Assembly: GCF_002891295.1 (NCBI RefSeq)
Contig: NZ_LGUI01000004.1
Span: forward strand, 737,732 to 801,731
Direction of reading: 5' to 3'
Length of the DNA: 64,000 bases
Source of the DNA: Streptomyces eurocidicus
Lineage (GTDB): Bacteria > Actinomycetota > Actinomycetes > Streptomycetales > Streptomycetaceae
Shown: positions 1 to 9,015 of the stretch, piece after piece
Layout: each line of letters starts with the position of its first letter
Position numbering within the stretch: the stretch's first letter is position 1
The notes under the pieces: model-generated
Databases searched by the model: none
Told to the model about the DNA's origin: nothing
The model's input: the letters and a program-made list of their open reading frames with translations, nothing else
Position numbers and translations under genes: made by a program

Positions 1-1273
1 CATCGCGCTTGGTGGAGGTCAGGAACGCCTTGAGCTCCTTCGCGACCACGTTCGCCACGATCCGGGTGGCGGCCGAGGTGCCCAGGACCTCCTTGGTCTG
101 CCCCTCGAACTGCGGTTCGGCCAGCCGGACCGTCACCACGGCCGTGAGGCCCTCCATGGCGTCGTCCTTGACGACGTCGTCCTCGGCGACCCTCAGCAGC
201 TTCGACGAGCGGAGCACCTCGTTGACGGTCTTGGTGATGGAGCGCTCGAATCCGGACACGTGCGTGCCGCCCTTGGGGGTGGCGATGATGTTGACGAACG
301 ACTTCACGTTCGTGTCGTAGCCGGTGCCCCAGCGCAGGGCGATGTCCACGCCCAGCTCGCGGGTGACCTCGGTCGGCGTCATGTGGCCGCGGTCGTCGAG
401 GACCGGCACGGTCTCCTTGAAGGTGCCCTGGCCCGTCAGCCGCAGCACGTCGCAGACGGCCTTGTCCTGCGCGAGGTACTCGCAGAACTCGCTGATGCCG
501 CCGTCGTAGCGGAACGTCTCCTCGGTGGCGCCCTCGCCGTCGAGGCCGCGCTCGTCCCGGACGACGATCGTCAGGCCCGGCACCAGGAACGCCGTCTGCC
601 GGGCGCGCCCGTAGAGCGTCTCCAGGGAGAGCTTGGCGTCCTTGAGGAAGATCTGGCGGTCCGCCCAGTAGCGCACCCGGGTGCCGGTGCGGGTCTTGGG
701 CACCTTCTTGCCCTTGAGGAGGCCGTTGCCCGGGTCGAAGGGGGCGTCCGGGCCGGACTCGGTGAAGATGCCGGGGACGCCGCGGCGGAAGCTGATGGCG
801 TGCGTCCGGCTGTTCCGGTCGACCTCGACGTCCAGCCGGGCGGAGAGGGCGTTGACGACGGAGGCGCCGACGCCGTGCAGACCGCCGGAGGCGGCGTACG
901 AGCCGCCGCCGAACTTTCCGCCGGCGTGCAGCTTGGTCATGACGACCTCGACGCCGGACAGGCCGGTCTTGGGCTCGACGTCCACCGGGATGCCGCGGCC
1001 GTTGTCCCGCACCTCCACGGAGCCGTCGTCGTGGAGGATCACGTCGATCCGGTCGCAGAAGCCGCCCAGGGCCTCGTCCACGGAATTGTCGATGATCTCC
1101 CAGAGGCAGTGCATCAGACCGCGGCTGTCGGTCGAGCCGATATACATGCCGGGGCGCTTGCGAACGGCCTCGAGGCCCTCGAGGACGAGCAGGTGCCGCG
1201 CGGTGTAGTTGGATCCGTCCCGGTCTGCCCCGGTCAGCAACGCAGTGGACGGCACGGACATATCGGCGGTCAC
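1..1273 (-). CDS. parE: DNA topoisomerase IV / GyrB-like subunit B, cut by window edge
   Basis: ATPase subunit of a type IIA topoisomerase, which pairs with a ParC/GyrA-type subunit to pass DNA strands. About 424 N-terminal codons are present; the rest lies beyond position 1. The GHKL ATPase fold is clear: EIIDN (about residues 59-63), DNGRG (90-94) and GGLHGVG (130-136), followed by the transducer domain. The GTG at 1273 is chosen because GAGGAG lies 8 nt upstream; an ATG four codons in is the alternative. In S. coelicolor a second gyrB-like gene sits close to hrdB, as here, so I take this as the topoisomerase IV-type copy and not the oriC-linked gyrB. Paralogue assignment rests on this context. 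Confidence 0.93.
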   Translation of the reverse strand, partial: MTADMSVPSTALLTGADRDGSNYTARHLLVLEGLEAVRKRPGMYIGSTDSRGLMHCLWEIIDNSVDEALGGFCDRIDVILHDDGSVEVRDNGRGIPVDVEPKTGLSGVEVVMTKLHAGGKFGGGSYAASGGLHGVGASVVNALSARLDVEVDRNSRTHAISFRRGVPGIFTESGPDAPFDPGNGLLKGKKVPKTRTGTRVRYWADRQIFLKDAKLSLETLYGRARQTAFLVPGLTIVVRDERGLDGEGATEETFRYDGGISEFCEYLAQDKAVCDVLRLTGQGTFKETVPVLDDRGHMTPTEVTRELGVDIALRWGTGYDTNVKSFVNIIATPKGGTHVSGFERSITKTVNEVLRSSKLLRVAEDDVVKDDAMEGLTAVVTVRLAEPQFEGQTKEVLGTSAATRIVANVVAKELKAFLTSTKRD

Positions 1274-1705
1274 GCGGTTCGCTCCTCGCTGAATTTCTTT
1301 TTGGCCCGGGTCGGGCGCAGTGATGGCTCTGTCGCCGTTCAGAGGGTACCGACGCCTGGTAGAGCCTTTGCGCAGCCACCCGTGGGAACGCCCATGCTAG
1401 TCCAGGGTCGATCAGATGTTCGATGACTCGATGGGGTGACGTGCACATCACGTTCCCTTGGAGGCATGAACCATTTAGGCTCCGGGCACGTCCTGAACAA
1501 CAACCCGGCAAGCCGGCCGGGTGGACGAGAACTCCCCAGCGATGTGAAACCGTAAGCCCACGCAATACGGCTCATTCGCCGCCAACCGTCAAGATCCGGC
1601 CTGCTCCGAAGGAAGTTTCGAGGAAAAGCCGCGAGCGGGAACGTTTTCGGCCTGGTTGGATGTTGACCCTGGTACGACAGCTCGTCGAGCTAGAGAAGAG
1701 GCGAC
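1274..1705. other. Intergenic region, divergent promoters
   Basis: Non-coding space between the divergent parE and DUF7455 genes. I see no protein with coding character on either strand. A TTGACC at 1663-1668 could be a -35 element for the rightward gene, but no convincing -10 follows at normal spacing. Confidence 0.4.
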
Positions 1706-1936
1706 GTGACTACTGTTCTGACCCCCGCGAGCCCGCTGACGGCCGCTGACCGCTGCGACCGGTGCGGCGCTCAGGCTTACCTGCGCGTCGTTCTCATGAG
1801 CGGCGGCGAACTGCTCTTCTGCGCCCACCATGGGCGTAAGTTCGAGCCAGAACTCAAGAAGATCGCCGCGGAAATACAGGACGAGACGGAGCGGCTCACC
1901 ACCCCTCCGGCGTCCGCGTCCGACGAGGACCGCTGA
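1706..1936 (+). CDS. Small DUF7455-type zinc-ribbon protein
   Basis: A 76-residue protein of the small conserved actinobacterial family I know as DUF7455. It has a CDRC pair near residue 17 and a CAHH motif near residue 45, which together look like a metal-binding knuckle. The GTG start follows an AGAAGAGG stretch. The middle of the protein (GGELLFCAHH and KFEPELKK) is the conserved part and the tail is acidic. It stands alone between parE and the secreted protease and ends 70 bp before a strong hairpin. Function is unknown; a structural zinc is inferred from the cysteines and histidines. Confidence 0.85.
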   Translation: MTTVLTPASPLTAADRCDRCGAQAYLRVVLMSGGELLFCAHHGRKFEPELKKIAAEIQDETERLTTPPASASDEDR

Positions 1937-2317
1937 GTCCGCAGTGGAACGCTGACACATCGCATCCGACGACGAGCGAGGTCCGGCCATCCAGGGCCGG
2001 GCAGCCGCGGGCGGCCACCCCCACGGGGGAGGCCGCCCGCTCTCGTGCGCGCGCCCGGCCGGCGGGCCTCTCCGGCGGCGCGCCGCGGCGACCCTGCGCG
2101 TGTCGCGGCCCGGCGGCCTGACGGCGACCCGGGTGGCAGCGCGTACCGCGGGCCGGGCGCGAGCCGGGCGACGCCGGGGCGCGTGTAGCCGGCCTTCCCG
2201 GCCGCGGCAGCGGCGTGGCCCGCGGACCCGTACGCACCTCGGCCCACGGACCCGTACGACCCCCGGCCCGCAACCCCCGCGTCACCCCCAGCGGGCCGCC
2301 ACAGGCCCTCACTGCCG
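1937..2317. other. Non-coding, very GC-rich stretch with short direct repeats
   Basis: Apart from the hairpin at 2007-2040 this gap holds a duplicated 12-mer (CGGACCCGTACG at 2223-2234 and 2247-2258) and GC-rich low-complexity sequence. I see no credible gene. Confidence 0.4.
2007..2040 (+). terminator. Rho-independent-like hairpin after the DUF7455 gene
   Basis: Perfect 10-bp stem, GCGGGCGGCC (2007-2016) with GGCCGCCCGC (2031-2040), plus an inner CCCC/GGGG pairing. No U-run follows, as is usual in Streptomyces. Confidence 0.7.
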
Positions 2318-3379
2318 TCACCACGGCCTCCGGGGGTGCTCCCCGGCACTCCTTTGCCCCGCCGCCCCACGAGGCGGCGAGACGGGCCTCTGGCCCCTCA
2401 CCGGCACCGGCGGGGGCGGCACGGCGTGCGAGCGGCCCTTCGGCCGTGCCGGCCGGCCGGCGTGCGACGCCGGCTGCCGGCCGTGCTTCCGGGCGACCGG
2501 CCCGGCGCCCCCCGTGACCCGGCCCGACCGCGCCTCCGAGGGCGATATCGGCGGAGCGGGCTTCAGTACGTCGACGCTGTGCTCCTTCACCTTGTCGATG
2601 GCCGCCGAGATCCGTGTGTACACCCCCGGGTGGCCGGGCTGGGCGCAGCCGCTCCCCCAGGACACCAGCCCCACCAGCCGCCCCCGGGCCACCAGCGGTC
2701 CTCCGCTGTCGCCCTGGCAGGCGTCCCGGCCGCCCGCGGGAAGCCCCGCGCAGAGCATCGTGGCCCGCCGGTACACGCCCTCCGCGCTGCCGGGGTACGC
2801 CCGCTCGCACTGCGCGTCGTCCATCATGACCAGCCCCGCCGCCCGCAGGGTCTCGGAGTACGTGCCGTTGCCGAACATGTCGCCCCAGCCGTAGACCGCC
2901 GTCGGCGTGCCCGTGCGGTAGACGCCGTCGCCCGCCTGCGCCAGCGCGATCGCGCTGTCGTGCGGCAGCGGGTCCTTCAGCGTGAGCACGGCCAGGTCGC
3001 CCTCGTTGGTCTCGGTGTCGAAGTCCGGGTTGACCCAGGTGGCACGCAGCTCCAGCTCGGACCCGGACACGCCCCTCAGATCGTCCCGGCCGTAGATCAC
3101 CCGGAGGTCCTTCGCCTCGCTCACGTCCGTCCCGAGGACCTCGCGGCTGAGGCAGTGCGCCGCCGTGAGCACGGTCCGCTGCCCCACCACGGCACCGCCG
3201 CAGAACTGCCCCGAACGGGCGGGGCCGAACCGCTGGCGGCTGGCCAGGGCCACCGCCCAGGGCGCCTCCGCGGCCCGGACGGACTGCCCTCCGACGACCG
3301 CCAGGTCCGCCTGCGCGGGGACCGGCGCCGCCAGCAGCAGCGCGACCGCGCCGGCCAACGGGTAGCTCAGCGAACGCAT
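2318..3379 (-). CDS. Secreted trypsin-like serine protease (S1 family)
   Basis: A 353-residue S1 peptidase. Residues 1-25 form a signal peptide ending around AQA; a VVGGQS zymogen-type N-terminus follows. The catalytic triad is visible: TAAHC (His), GDLAVL (Asp) and GDSGGP (Ser), with paired cysteines. The ATG at 3379 is preferred over an upstream in-frame start because AGGAG lies 6 nt before it and the signal peptide begins there. After the protease fold (about residue 265) comes a basic, Pro/Arg/Ala-rich tail of about 90 residues that is unusual for the family. The gene follows hrdB but is separated from it by a strong terminator, so it is probably transcribed on its own. Confidence 0.9.
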   Translation of the reverse strand: MRSLSYPLAGAVALLLAAPVPAQADLAVVGGQSVRAAEAPWAVALASRQRFGPARSGQFCGGAVVGQRTVLTAAHCLSREVLGTDVSEAKDLRVIYGRDDLRGVSGSELELRATWVNPDFDTETNEGDLAVLTLKDPLPHDSAIALAQAGDGVYRTGTPTAVYGWGDMFGNGTYSETLRAAGLVMMDDAQCERAYPGSAEGVYRRATMLCAGLPAGGRDACQGDSGGPLVARGRLVGLVSWGSGCAQPGHPGVYTRISAAIDKVKEHSVDVLKPAPPISPSEARSGRVTGGAGPVARKHGRQPASHAGRPARPKGRSHAVPPPPVPVRGQRPVSPPRGAAGQRSAGEHPRRPW

Positions 3380-3451
3380 GCACACTCCTGACCGTATGAA
3401 GTCCCCTGCATACCCAGGGTCACCCCGTCCGCCGATCATCGCATCCCGAAG

Positions 3452-3493
3452 CCCGAAGGCCCGGCACCTCGGAAGAGGTGCCGGGCCTTCGGG
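3452..3493 (-). terminator. Strong terminator of hrdB
   Basis: Perfect 19-bp stem (3452-3470 with 3475-3493) and a GGAA tetraloop, 33 nt after the hrdB stop. One of the longest hairpins in the window. Confidence 0.88.
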
Positions 3494-3525
3494 GACTTTC
3501 GGGGAACGGGCGACCGCCCCGGTTT

Positions 3526-5073
3526 CTAGTCCAGGTAGTCGCGCAGGACCTGCGAACGGGACGGGTGGCGCAGCTTGGACATGGTCTTCGACTCGATCTG
3601 GCGGATGCGCTCGCGCGTCACGCCGTAGACCTTGCCGATCTCGTCCAGCGTCTTCGGCTGACCGTCGGTGAGGCCGAAGCGCATGGAGACCACGCCCGCC
3701 TCGCGCTCGCTGAGCGTGTCGAGGACGGAGTGCAGCTGCTCCTGGAGGAGCGTGAAGCTGACCGCGTCGGCCGGCACGACCGCCTCGGAGTCCTCGATGA
3801 GGTCACCGAACTCGCTGTCGCCGTCCTCACCCAGGGGGGTGTGGAGGGAGATCGGCTCACGGCCGTACTTCTGGACCTCGATGACCTTCTCGGGGGTCAT
3901 GTCGAGCTCCTTGGCCAGCTCCTCCGGGGTGGGCTCGCGGCCCAGGTCCTGGAGCATCTGGCGCTGGACACGCGCGAGCTTGTTGATGACCTCGACCATG
4001 TGCACCGGGATACGGATGGTGCGGGCCTGGTCGGCCATCGCGCGCGTGATGGCCTGGCGGATCCACCAGGTCGCGTAGGTGGAGAACTTGTAGCCCTTGG
4101 TGTAGTCGAACTTCTCGACCGCACGGATCAGACCCAGGTTGCCTTCCTGGATGAGGTCCAGGAAGAGCATGCCGCGGCCGGTGTAGCGCTTGGCCAGGGA
4201 GACCACCAGACGGAGGTTGGCCTCCAGGAGGTGGTTCTTGGCGCGGCGCCCGTCCTCGGCGATGATCTCCAGCTCGCGCTTGAGCTTCGGGGCGAGCTTG
4301 TCGGAGTTCGCCAGCTTGTCCTCGGCGAACAGGCCCGCCTCGATGCGCTTGGCGAGCTCGACCTCCTGCTCGGCGTTGAGGAGGGGGACCTTGCCGATCT
4401 GCTTGAGGTAGTCCTTGACCGGGTCGGCGGTGGCACCGGCCACCGCGACCTGCTGCGCGGGAGCGTCGTCCTCGTCGTCGTCGGAGAGGACGAAGCCCTT
4501 GTTCTCGCCGGTCTCGTCCTCCTCCTCGCCGGCCTTGCCGGGGGTGGGGGTCTCCTCGACGAGCTCGTCCTCGAGCAGCTCGTCGGCGTCCTTCTTGGAG
4601 GCGGTCTTCTTGGCCGCCGTCTTCTTCGCGGTGGCCTTCTTCGCCACCGTCTTCTTGGCCGCCGTCTTCTTGGCGGCGGCCTTCTTCACGGGCGACGCGG
4701 TCTCGTCACCCTCGGCGTCGCCGTACGCGCCGACGGACGCGCCGGACGTGGCCTGCCGGGACGTGACCGTCTTGGAGGCGACGGTCTTGGTCGCGGTGCG
4801 CTTCGCCGGGCTCTTCGCTGCGACGCTCTTGCGGGTGCGCTTGGGCGCCTCGGCGGCACTGACCATCAGCGTCACACCCTCCTCGTCGAGGACCTGGTTG
4901 AGGCTGCGCAGAACATTCTTCCACTGGGTTGGCGGAATCTGGTCAGCCTCGAAGGCCCGACGCACGTCGTCGCCGGCGATCTGCCCCTCGGCCTTTCCCT
5001 GCTCGATGAGCGCCATCAGAGACTCGGATTCGGCGATCTCCGGCGGGAGCGTACGGGATGTGCTGGCCGACAC
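3526..5073 (-). CDS. hrdB: Principal RNA polymerase sigma factor HrdB
   Basis: The 515-residue primary sigma-70 factor, which directs RNA polymerase to housekeeping promoters. The C-terminal 300 residues carry regions 1.2 to 4.2 essentially as in S. coelicolor HrdB: DPVKDYLKQIGK, the region 2 block around NLRLVVSLAKRY, the WWIRQAITRA helix, and the 4.2 helix-turn-helix VTRERIRQIE. The N-terminal half holds the streptomycete-specific segment of Lys/Ala/Thr repeats (about residues 130-165) followed by an acidic stretch. The GTG at 5073 gives the known N-terminus MSASTSR and has GAGAGG 6 nt upstream; a TTG two codons earlier is less likely. It lies beside whiH, as in S. coelicolor. Confidence 0.98.
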   Translation of the reverse strand: MSASTSRTLPPEIAESESLMALIEQGKAEGQIAGDDVRRAFEADQIPPTQWKNVLRSLNQVLDEEGVTLMVSAAEAPKRTRKSVAAKSPAKRTATKTVASKTVTSRQATSGASVGAYGDAEGDETASPVKKAAAKKTAAKKTVAKKATAKKTAAKKTASKKDADELLEDELVEETPTPGKAGEEEDETGENKGFVLSDDDEDDAPAQQVAVAGATADPVKDYLKQIGKVPLLNAEQEVELAKRIEAGLFAEDKLANSDKLAPKLKRELEIIAEDGRRAKNHLLEANLRLVVSLAKRYTGRGMLFLDLIQEGNLGLIRAVEKFDYTKGYKFSTYATWWIRQAITRAMADQARTIRIPVHMVEVINKLARVQRQMLQDLGREPTPEELAKELDMTPEKVIEVQKYGREPISLHTPLGEDGDSEFGDLIEDSEAVVPADAVSFTLLQEQLHSVLDTLSEREAGVVSMRFGLTDGQPKTLDEIGKVYGVTRERIRQIESKTMSKLRHPSRSQVLRDYLD

Positions 5074-5518
5074 GAACAACCTCTCGGAACGATGGAAACG
5101 GCTTCCGGCCCCGGTCCGCTCTGAACGACGGACCGGTTCCGACGACCGCCGGCAAAGGATGAACCGACGGCGCGCGGGTGGTGAGTACGGACGGACACAG
5201 CACCTCGAACGAGGCCGGTATTCCCTCCGCCGCTGCCACCTCTTTAGTCATCGCACTGCCTCAAAGAGCGTTACGCCCAATCCTCGTGGCCCGAGTCACA
5301 CCACATAACGGAGTGAAAGGCCATACAAGAGGACATAGCATCCCGTCGCTCTCCGCCGAGGCCCCCGTCCGAGCTCCGAGGGGCGGCCGGCGGCGCCCGT
5401 CCCGCGACGGATCGGGCGCGCCCGGCCGGGGTGTCGGCCGCGCGCCCGATCCGCTCCCGCGGTCCCGCGCGCGGCCCGGCCGTACGACCCGGCCCGTACC
5501 GTCCCGCCTCTCCCGCGG
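5074..5518. other. hrdB upstream region (promoters and leader)
   Basis: 445 bp between hrdB and whiH without a credible gene. The segment 5225-5340 is comparatively AT-rich and probably holds the hrdB promoter region. No consensus -35/-10 pair stands out beyond the SigR-like match listed separately. Confidence 0.5.
5199..5224 (-). promoter_or_regulatory. Candidate SigR-type promoter of hrdB
   Basis: On the minus strand GGAAT (5224-5220), an 18-nt spacer, then GCT (5201-5199). The SigR consensus is GGAAT-N18-GTT, and S. coelicolor hrdB is known to have a SigR-dependent second promoter. One mismatch in the -10 triplet. The spacer includes a short dyad, CCTCG-AA-CGAGG. Confidence 0.45.
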
Positions 5519-6403
5519 TCAGTGTTCGCGCGGCGCGGGCACCACGCGCTCGACGTCGGGGTGGGCGATCAGCAGCTGGCGCATGGCGGCCTCCGCCCCG
5601 GCGGCGTCGCCCGCGCCCACCGCGTCGACGATCCGGAGGTGGTGTCCGACGCCGGCCTCGGTGGGGCGGTCGCAGCCGCCGGCCGGGGCGCCCGAGACGT
5701 GCAGCGCGGCGGAGACGATGCCGGAGAGGTGCTCCAGCATGCGGTTGCCCGCGACCTGGAGGAGCAGGGAGTGGAACTCGGCGTCGGCGCGCGAGAACGT
5801 GAGCGAGTCGCCCTGGGCCAGCGCGTGGCCCATGATCTCGGCCATGTCGGCGAGGCGCTGCTGGACGTCCTCCCGGCCGTGCCCGGCGGCGAGGCGGGCG
5901 GCGAGCGGCTCGATGGTCCAGCGGAGCTCGCAGAGCTCGCGGCGCTGGTCCTCGCGCTGGGGGCCGAAGGCCCGCCACTCGATGATGTCCGGGTCGAGGA
6001 GGTTCCAGTCGGCGACGGGGCGGACCCGGGTGCCTACGTTCGGCCGGGCGCTGACCAGGCCCTTGGCCTCCAGGACGCGCAGGGATTCGCGGACGACGGT
6101 GCGGGAGACCTCGAAGCGCTGCCCGATCTCCTCCGGGACGAGGGGGCGGTCGGCCCCCAGGTCCCCGGAGACGATCATCTGGCCCAGCTGCTGCACGAGC
6201 TGTCCGTGCAGCCCTCGGCCCCGGCTGCCGGCCGCGCGGCGGCCGGCCCGGCTGAGCTCCGCCTCGCTGTCCCAGGCGGGTGGGGTCCCACGGTCGGCCC
6301 CGGGGGCCTCTCCGTAGGAGTATCGGTCCAGCTCGCCCGGGCCTGTGAGGCCGGAGTCGGAGGGGCGAGCCGCGGTCATCATGGTGTGCGCAAGGGTACT
6401 CAC
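5519..6403 (-). CDS. whiH: GntR/FadR-family sporulation regulator WhiH
   Basis: A 294-residue regulator. Its disordered, Gly/Pro-rich N-terminus (about 60 residues) is followed by a GntR winged helix (residues about 72-140, with EEIGQRFEVSRTVVRESLRVLE) and a FadR-type all-helical effector domain. The position next to hrdB and the sequence match WhiH, needed in S. coelicolor for sporulation septation and under SigWhiG control. The start is uncertain: GTG 6403 has AAAGGAGG only 1 nt away, while the ATG pair at 6382/6379 is about 20 nt from it; a GTG at 6457 lacks a ribosome binding site. Monocistronic by spacing. Confidence 0.85.
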   Translation of the reverse strand: MSTLAHTMMTAARPSDSGLTGPGELDRYSYGEAPGADRGTPPAWDSEAELSRAGRRAAGSRGRGLHGQLVQQLGQMIVSGDLGADRPLVPEEIGQRFEVSRTVVRESLRVLEAKGLVSARPNVGTRVRPVADWNLLDPDIIEWRAFGPQREDQRRELCELRWTIEPLAARLAAGHGREDVQQRLADMAEIMGHALAQGDSLTFSRADAEFHSLLLQVAGNRMLEHLSGIVSAALHVSGAPAGGCDRPTEAGVGHHLRIVDAVGAGDAAGAEAAMRQLLIAHPDVERVVPAPREH

Positions 6404-6466
6404 GCCTCCTTTGTCGGCGACACCTCCAGCTCCCTTGAGGTCTTTGGTGAAAAGCACACGAAAGGG

Positions 6467-6492
6467 TGATCGCCCATTACCTCATAATTGAC
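6467..6492 (-). promoter_or_regulatory. Candidate SigWhiG promoter of whiH
   Basis: Minus-strand GTCAA (6492-6488), then 13 nt, then GGCGATCA (6474-6467), which resembles the flagellar-type consensus TAAA-N15-GCCGATAA. The spacing is 1-2 nt short and both boxes are imperfect, but whiH is a known SigWhiG target and this is an unusually AT-rich spot. Confidence 0.35.
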
Positions 6493-6605
6493 GCCTAACT
6501 GTGCGGAAACGGGCGTACTTCCTGGGCGCTTTGAATGCGGAGCGTGACATTCGAGGCGCCGGGCTCACGGGGAGTTCATGGGCGTGAGCGGGCGGGCGCG
6601 CGCCC

Positions 6606-8564
6606 TCACCGCGGGCGACCGCGGAACACGGTGAGAACGTACGCGCCGAGGAGCGCGGTCAGCGAGAGCGCGAGGCCCCACCCGACGGGCTGGGAGACCA
6701 GCCGCAGGGCCGCCGAGACGCCCTGGTCCACACCGGAGGGCCACTGCACGACGGCCGCCGAGCGCAGCCGCTCCGGGAGCCCGACCAGCGACCGGGCCGC
6801 GGGCTCGGCCAGCAGCCCGCCCAGCACGGGGACCACCAGGGTCGGCACCGCCAGCACCGCCACCAGCCCGAGCGCCGTGGACCGGAACAGGCCGGCGGCG
6901 AGCAGGCCGGCCCAGGCGCAGCCCAGGGTGAGCCCCGCCCAGCCGGCGAGCGCGACGGCCAGTTCGCCGGAGGGGCCGACGGTGACGTCGCCGAAGAGCA
7001 GCCCGACCGCCGCCGCGTCGAGGGCGACGGAGGCGAGCGCGAGCAGCAGGGCGGCGGCGGCCGTGACGGCGAGCTTGGCGCCGAGGAGGCCGAGGCGGCG
7101 GGGGACGGTGCCCTGGTCGGGGGCGAGCGCGGGGTAGCGGAACTCCTGGCCGAAGGAGAGCGCGCCGATGAACCCGGCGCCGAAGGCGGCCGGGGGCAGC
7201 GGCAGCAGGGTGGGCCAGCCGGTGAACAGGCGGGGCTCGGGCGATCCGGTGCGGGCGAGGAGCACCGAGGCGAGGACCGAGACGAGGAGCGCTGCGGCGG
7301 CCGCCACCCAGGCCGTACGCACCCCGGCGGTGCGGCGGAGTTCGTAGCGGAGCGGCCAGGCGGGGTCGGACGCCGGGAGGCGGGGCTGGACGCGGGGGGA
7401 CAGGGCGGAGCGGGCTGCCGCGCGGCCGCTCCGGGCGGACCGGCCACGGGCTTCCGCCCGACCGAGGGGCGCACCGGGCTTTCCGGGCACCTCAAGCGCA
7501 TCAGGTGCCTCAGGCGCCCTGGGCGGTGACTCGGCGGGAGTGGCGGTGTCGGCGGGGGCGGCAAGGCCAGTGGGATCAGGGAGGCCGGTGGGGTCGGGGA
7601 CGGGCCGCCTGCCGTCGGCGCGCGGCAGGGGGGCCACCGGGCCGGTGTCGCCGACCTCCTCGGTCAGCCGGTGGACGAGGATGCCGTGGCGGTAGGCGAC
7701 CTCCCCCACGGCGGCACAGCTGCTGTTGTAGACGGAGAGCCGGCCGCCGCCCTCGTTGACGACCTCCATGCGCGGCCCCGCGTCGGCGGCTCCCGCGGCA
7801 TCCGTGGCACCCCGGACCTCCGCGGCACGGCCCGCGTCGGCCTCGGAGTCGAGGACATGGGCGAGGCGGTCGGCGAGCGGGGTCCGCACGGCGACGCGAG
7901 GGCGCAGCCGGGTGCGGGCGAAGTCGTCGACGACCTGGTCGGCCACGAGGCGGCCGTGGTCGATGGTGACGACCTGGTCGGCGAGGCGGGCGGCCTCCTT
8001 GGGGTCGCGCGAGGTGACGAGGACGGCGCCGCCCTGGCTCGCGTAGCCGCGCAACAGCCCGTGGAGCCAGGCGGTCTCGCGGGGGGAGAGCTCATGGGCG
8101 GGCTCGTCGAGGACGAGCGAGTGCGGGTCGCCGAGGAGGGCGGCGGCGAGCCCGAGGCGGCGGTCCATGCCGAGGGAGAAGGTGCCGAGGCGCTGGTCGG
8201 CGAGACCGCTGAGGCCGACGACCTCCAGGACCTCGTCGGCGCGGGCCACGGGGACCCCCGCGGCCGCGCTGAGCATGCGCAGATGCCCCCGGGCGGTACG
8301 GGAGGGGTGCCCGGGGACGTCGCCCAGCAGCACCCCGATCTCACGGGTGGGGTGCGGGACGCGGTCGAGGGGGCGGCCCCGGAAGAGCGCGACACCCCGG
8401 CCGGGGTCGAGGCGCAGGACCAGACGCAGCGCGCTGGTCTTTCCGGCACCGTGCTCCCCCAGCAGGACGGTGACCTTCCCGGGACGCGCCTCGAAGGTGA
8501 GGTCGGCCACGGCGAGCGGTTGATTGCGGCGGGGAGCGCTGGTCAGTCCGATGGCCTGGATCAT
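6606..8564 (-). CDS. ABC transporter with fused ATPase and membrane domains
   Basis: A 652-residue protein with an ABC ATPase (residues about 1-215) joined through a long Ala/Pro/Arg-rich linker to a six-helix membrane domain (about 420-650). Walker A is GEHGAGKTS and Walker B is SLVLDEPAHELSP. Two motifs deviate: the signature reads FSLGM instead of LSGGQ, and the switch position reads VTSRD where a histidine is normal (S/T-S-H). The start has GGGAGAAG at good spacing. Exporter-type topology suggests efflux, but the substrate is unknown and no partner gene lies nearby. Confidence 0.85.
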   Translation of the reverse strand: MIQAIGLTSAPRRNQPLAVADLTFEARPGKVTVLLGEHGAGKTSALRLVLRLDPGRGVALFRGRPLDRVPHPTREIGVLLGDVPGHPSRTARGHLRMLSAAAGVPVARADEVLEVVGLSGLADQRLGTFSLGMDRRLGLAAALLGDPHSLVLDEPAHELSPRETAWLHGLLRGYASQGGAVLVTSRDPKEAARLADQVVTIDHGRLVADQVVDDFARTRLRPRVAVRTPLADRLAHVLDSEADAGRAAEVRGATDAAGAADAGPRMEVVNEGGGRLSVYNSSCAAVGEVAYRHGILVHRLTEEVGDTGPVAPLPRADGRRPVPDPTGLPDPTGLAAPADTATPAESPPRAPEAPDALEVPGKPGAPLGRAEARGRSARSGRAAARSALSPRVQPRLPASDPAWPLRYELRRTAGVRTAWVAAAAALLVSVLASVLLARTGSPEPRLFTGWPTLLPLPPAAFGAGFIGALSFGQEFRYPALAPDQGTVPRRLGLLGAKLAVTAAAALLLALASVALDAAAVGLLFGDVTVGPSGELAVALAGWAGLTLGCAWAGLLAAGLFRSTALGLVAVLAVPTLVVPVLGGLLAEPAARSLVGLPERLRSAAVVQWPSGVDQGVSAALRLVSQPVGWGLALSLTALLGAYVLTVFRGRPR

Positions 8565-8641
8565 GGCTTCTCCCGCAGGGCGTGAGACGGCTCGGCGGCG
8601 CCAGGGCGCACGCGAACGTGAGGACGCACGGGAGCACGGTA

Positions 8642-8682
8642 ACCCGGTATGTCCTATTTGTTACGCAATACATGCGCCGGGT
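8642..8682. promoter_or_regulatory. AT-rich dyad upstream of the ABC transporter gene
   Basis: ACCCGG (8642-8647) and CCGGGT (8677-8682) flank an AT-rich core that also contains a TATGT/ACATG pairing. It lies 80 bp before the transporter start and is the only AT-rich patch in the gap, so promoter or operator function is likely; I cannot place the -10 box with confidence. Confidence 0.35.
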
Positions 8683-8923
8683 GTCCGCGTGTCCCGCACC
8701 GGCCCGGGGCAGCCGCGAGCACCGGGCGACCGCGCGGCCGACCGGGCCGCCGACCGGTCGCTCGGGGCGGGTCCGGGACAGGGCCGGGACAGGGCCAAGG
8801 TGGGGCCACCGGGGCCGGAAAGCCGGCTTCCGGGCAAGCGCGCGTCAGGGCCCGGGCAGACGGCCGAGGAAGGCACACGGCAGGACGGAAGGAGGCCGGA
8901 AGCACCCTCCGGCCGGGCCGAGC

Positions 8924-8955
8924 GCCGGCCTTCCCGGTCGCCGGCCTTCCCGGTC
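8924..8955. repeat. Tandem 16-bp repeat
   Basis: GCCGGCCTTCCCGGTC occurs twice head to tail (8924-8939 and 8940-8955), with a partial third copy (CTCCCGGTCGCC) just after. It sits in the 8565-9015 gap, which otherwise shows only small GC hairpins (for example GGCCGGA at 8894-8900 with TCCGGCC at 8908-8914) and no gene. Confidence 0.7.
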
Positions 8956-9015
8956 GCTGTATCTCCCGGTCGCCATGCCCGCGGCCGCACCGCCCGTGCC
9001 GCACTCCGGTGGCCG

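Noticed and set aside
3478..5124. Very long plus-strand reading frame opposite hrdB
   Set aside because: It is the complementary shadow of hrdB; residue composition is Leu/Gly/Arg repeats with no family and no ribosome binding site.
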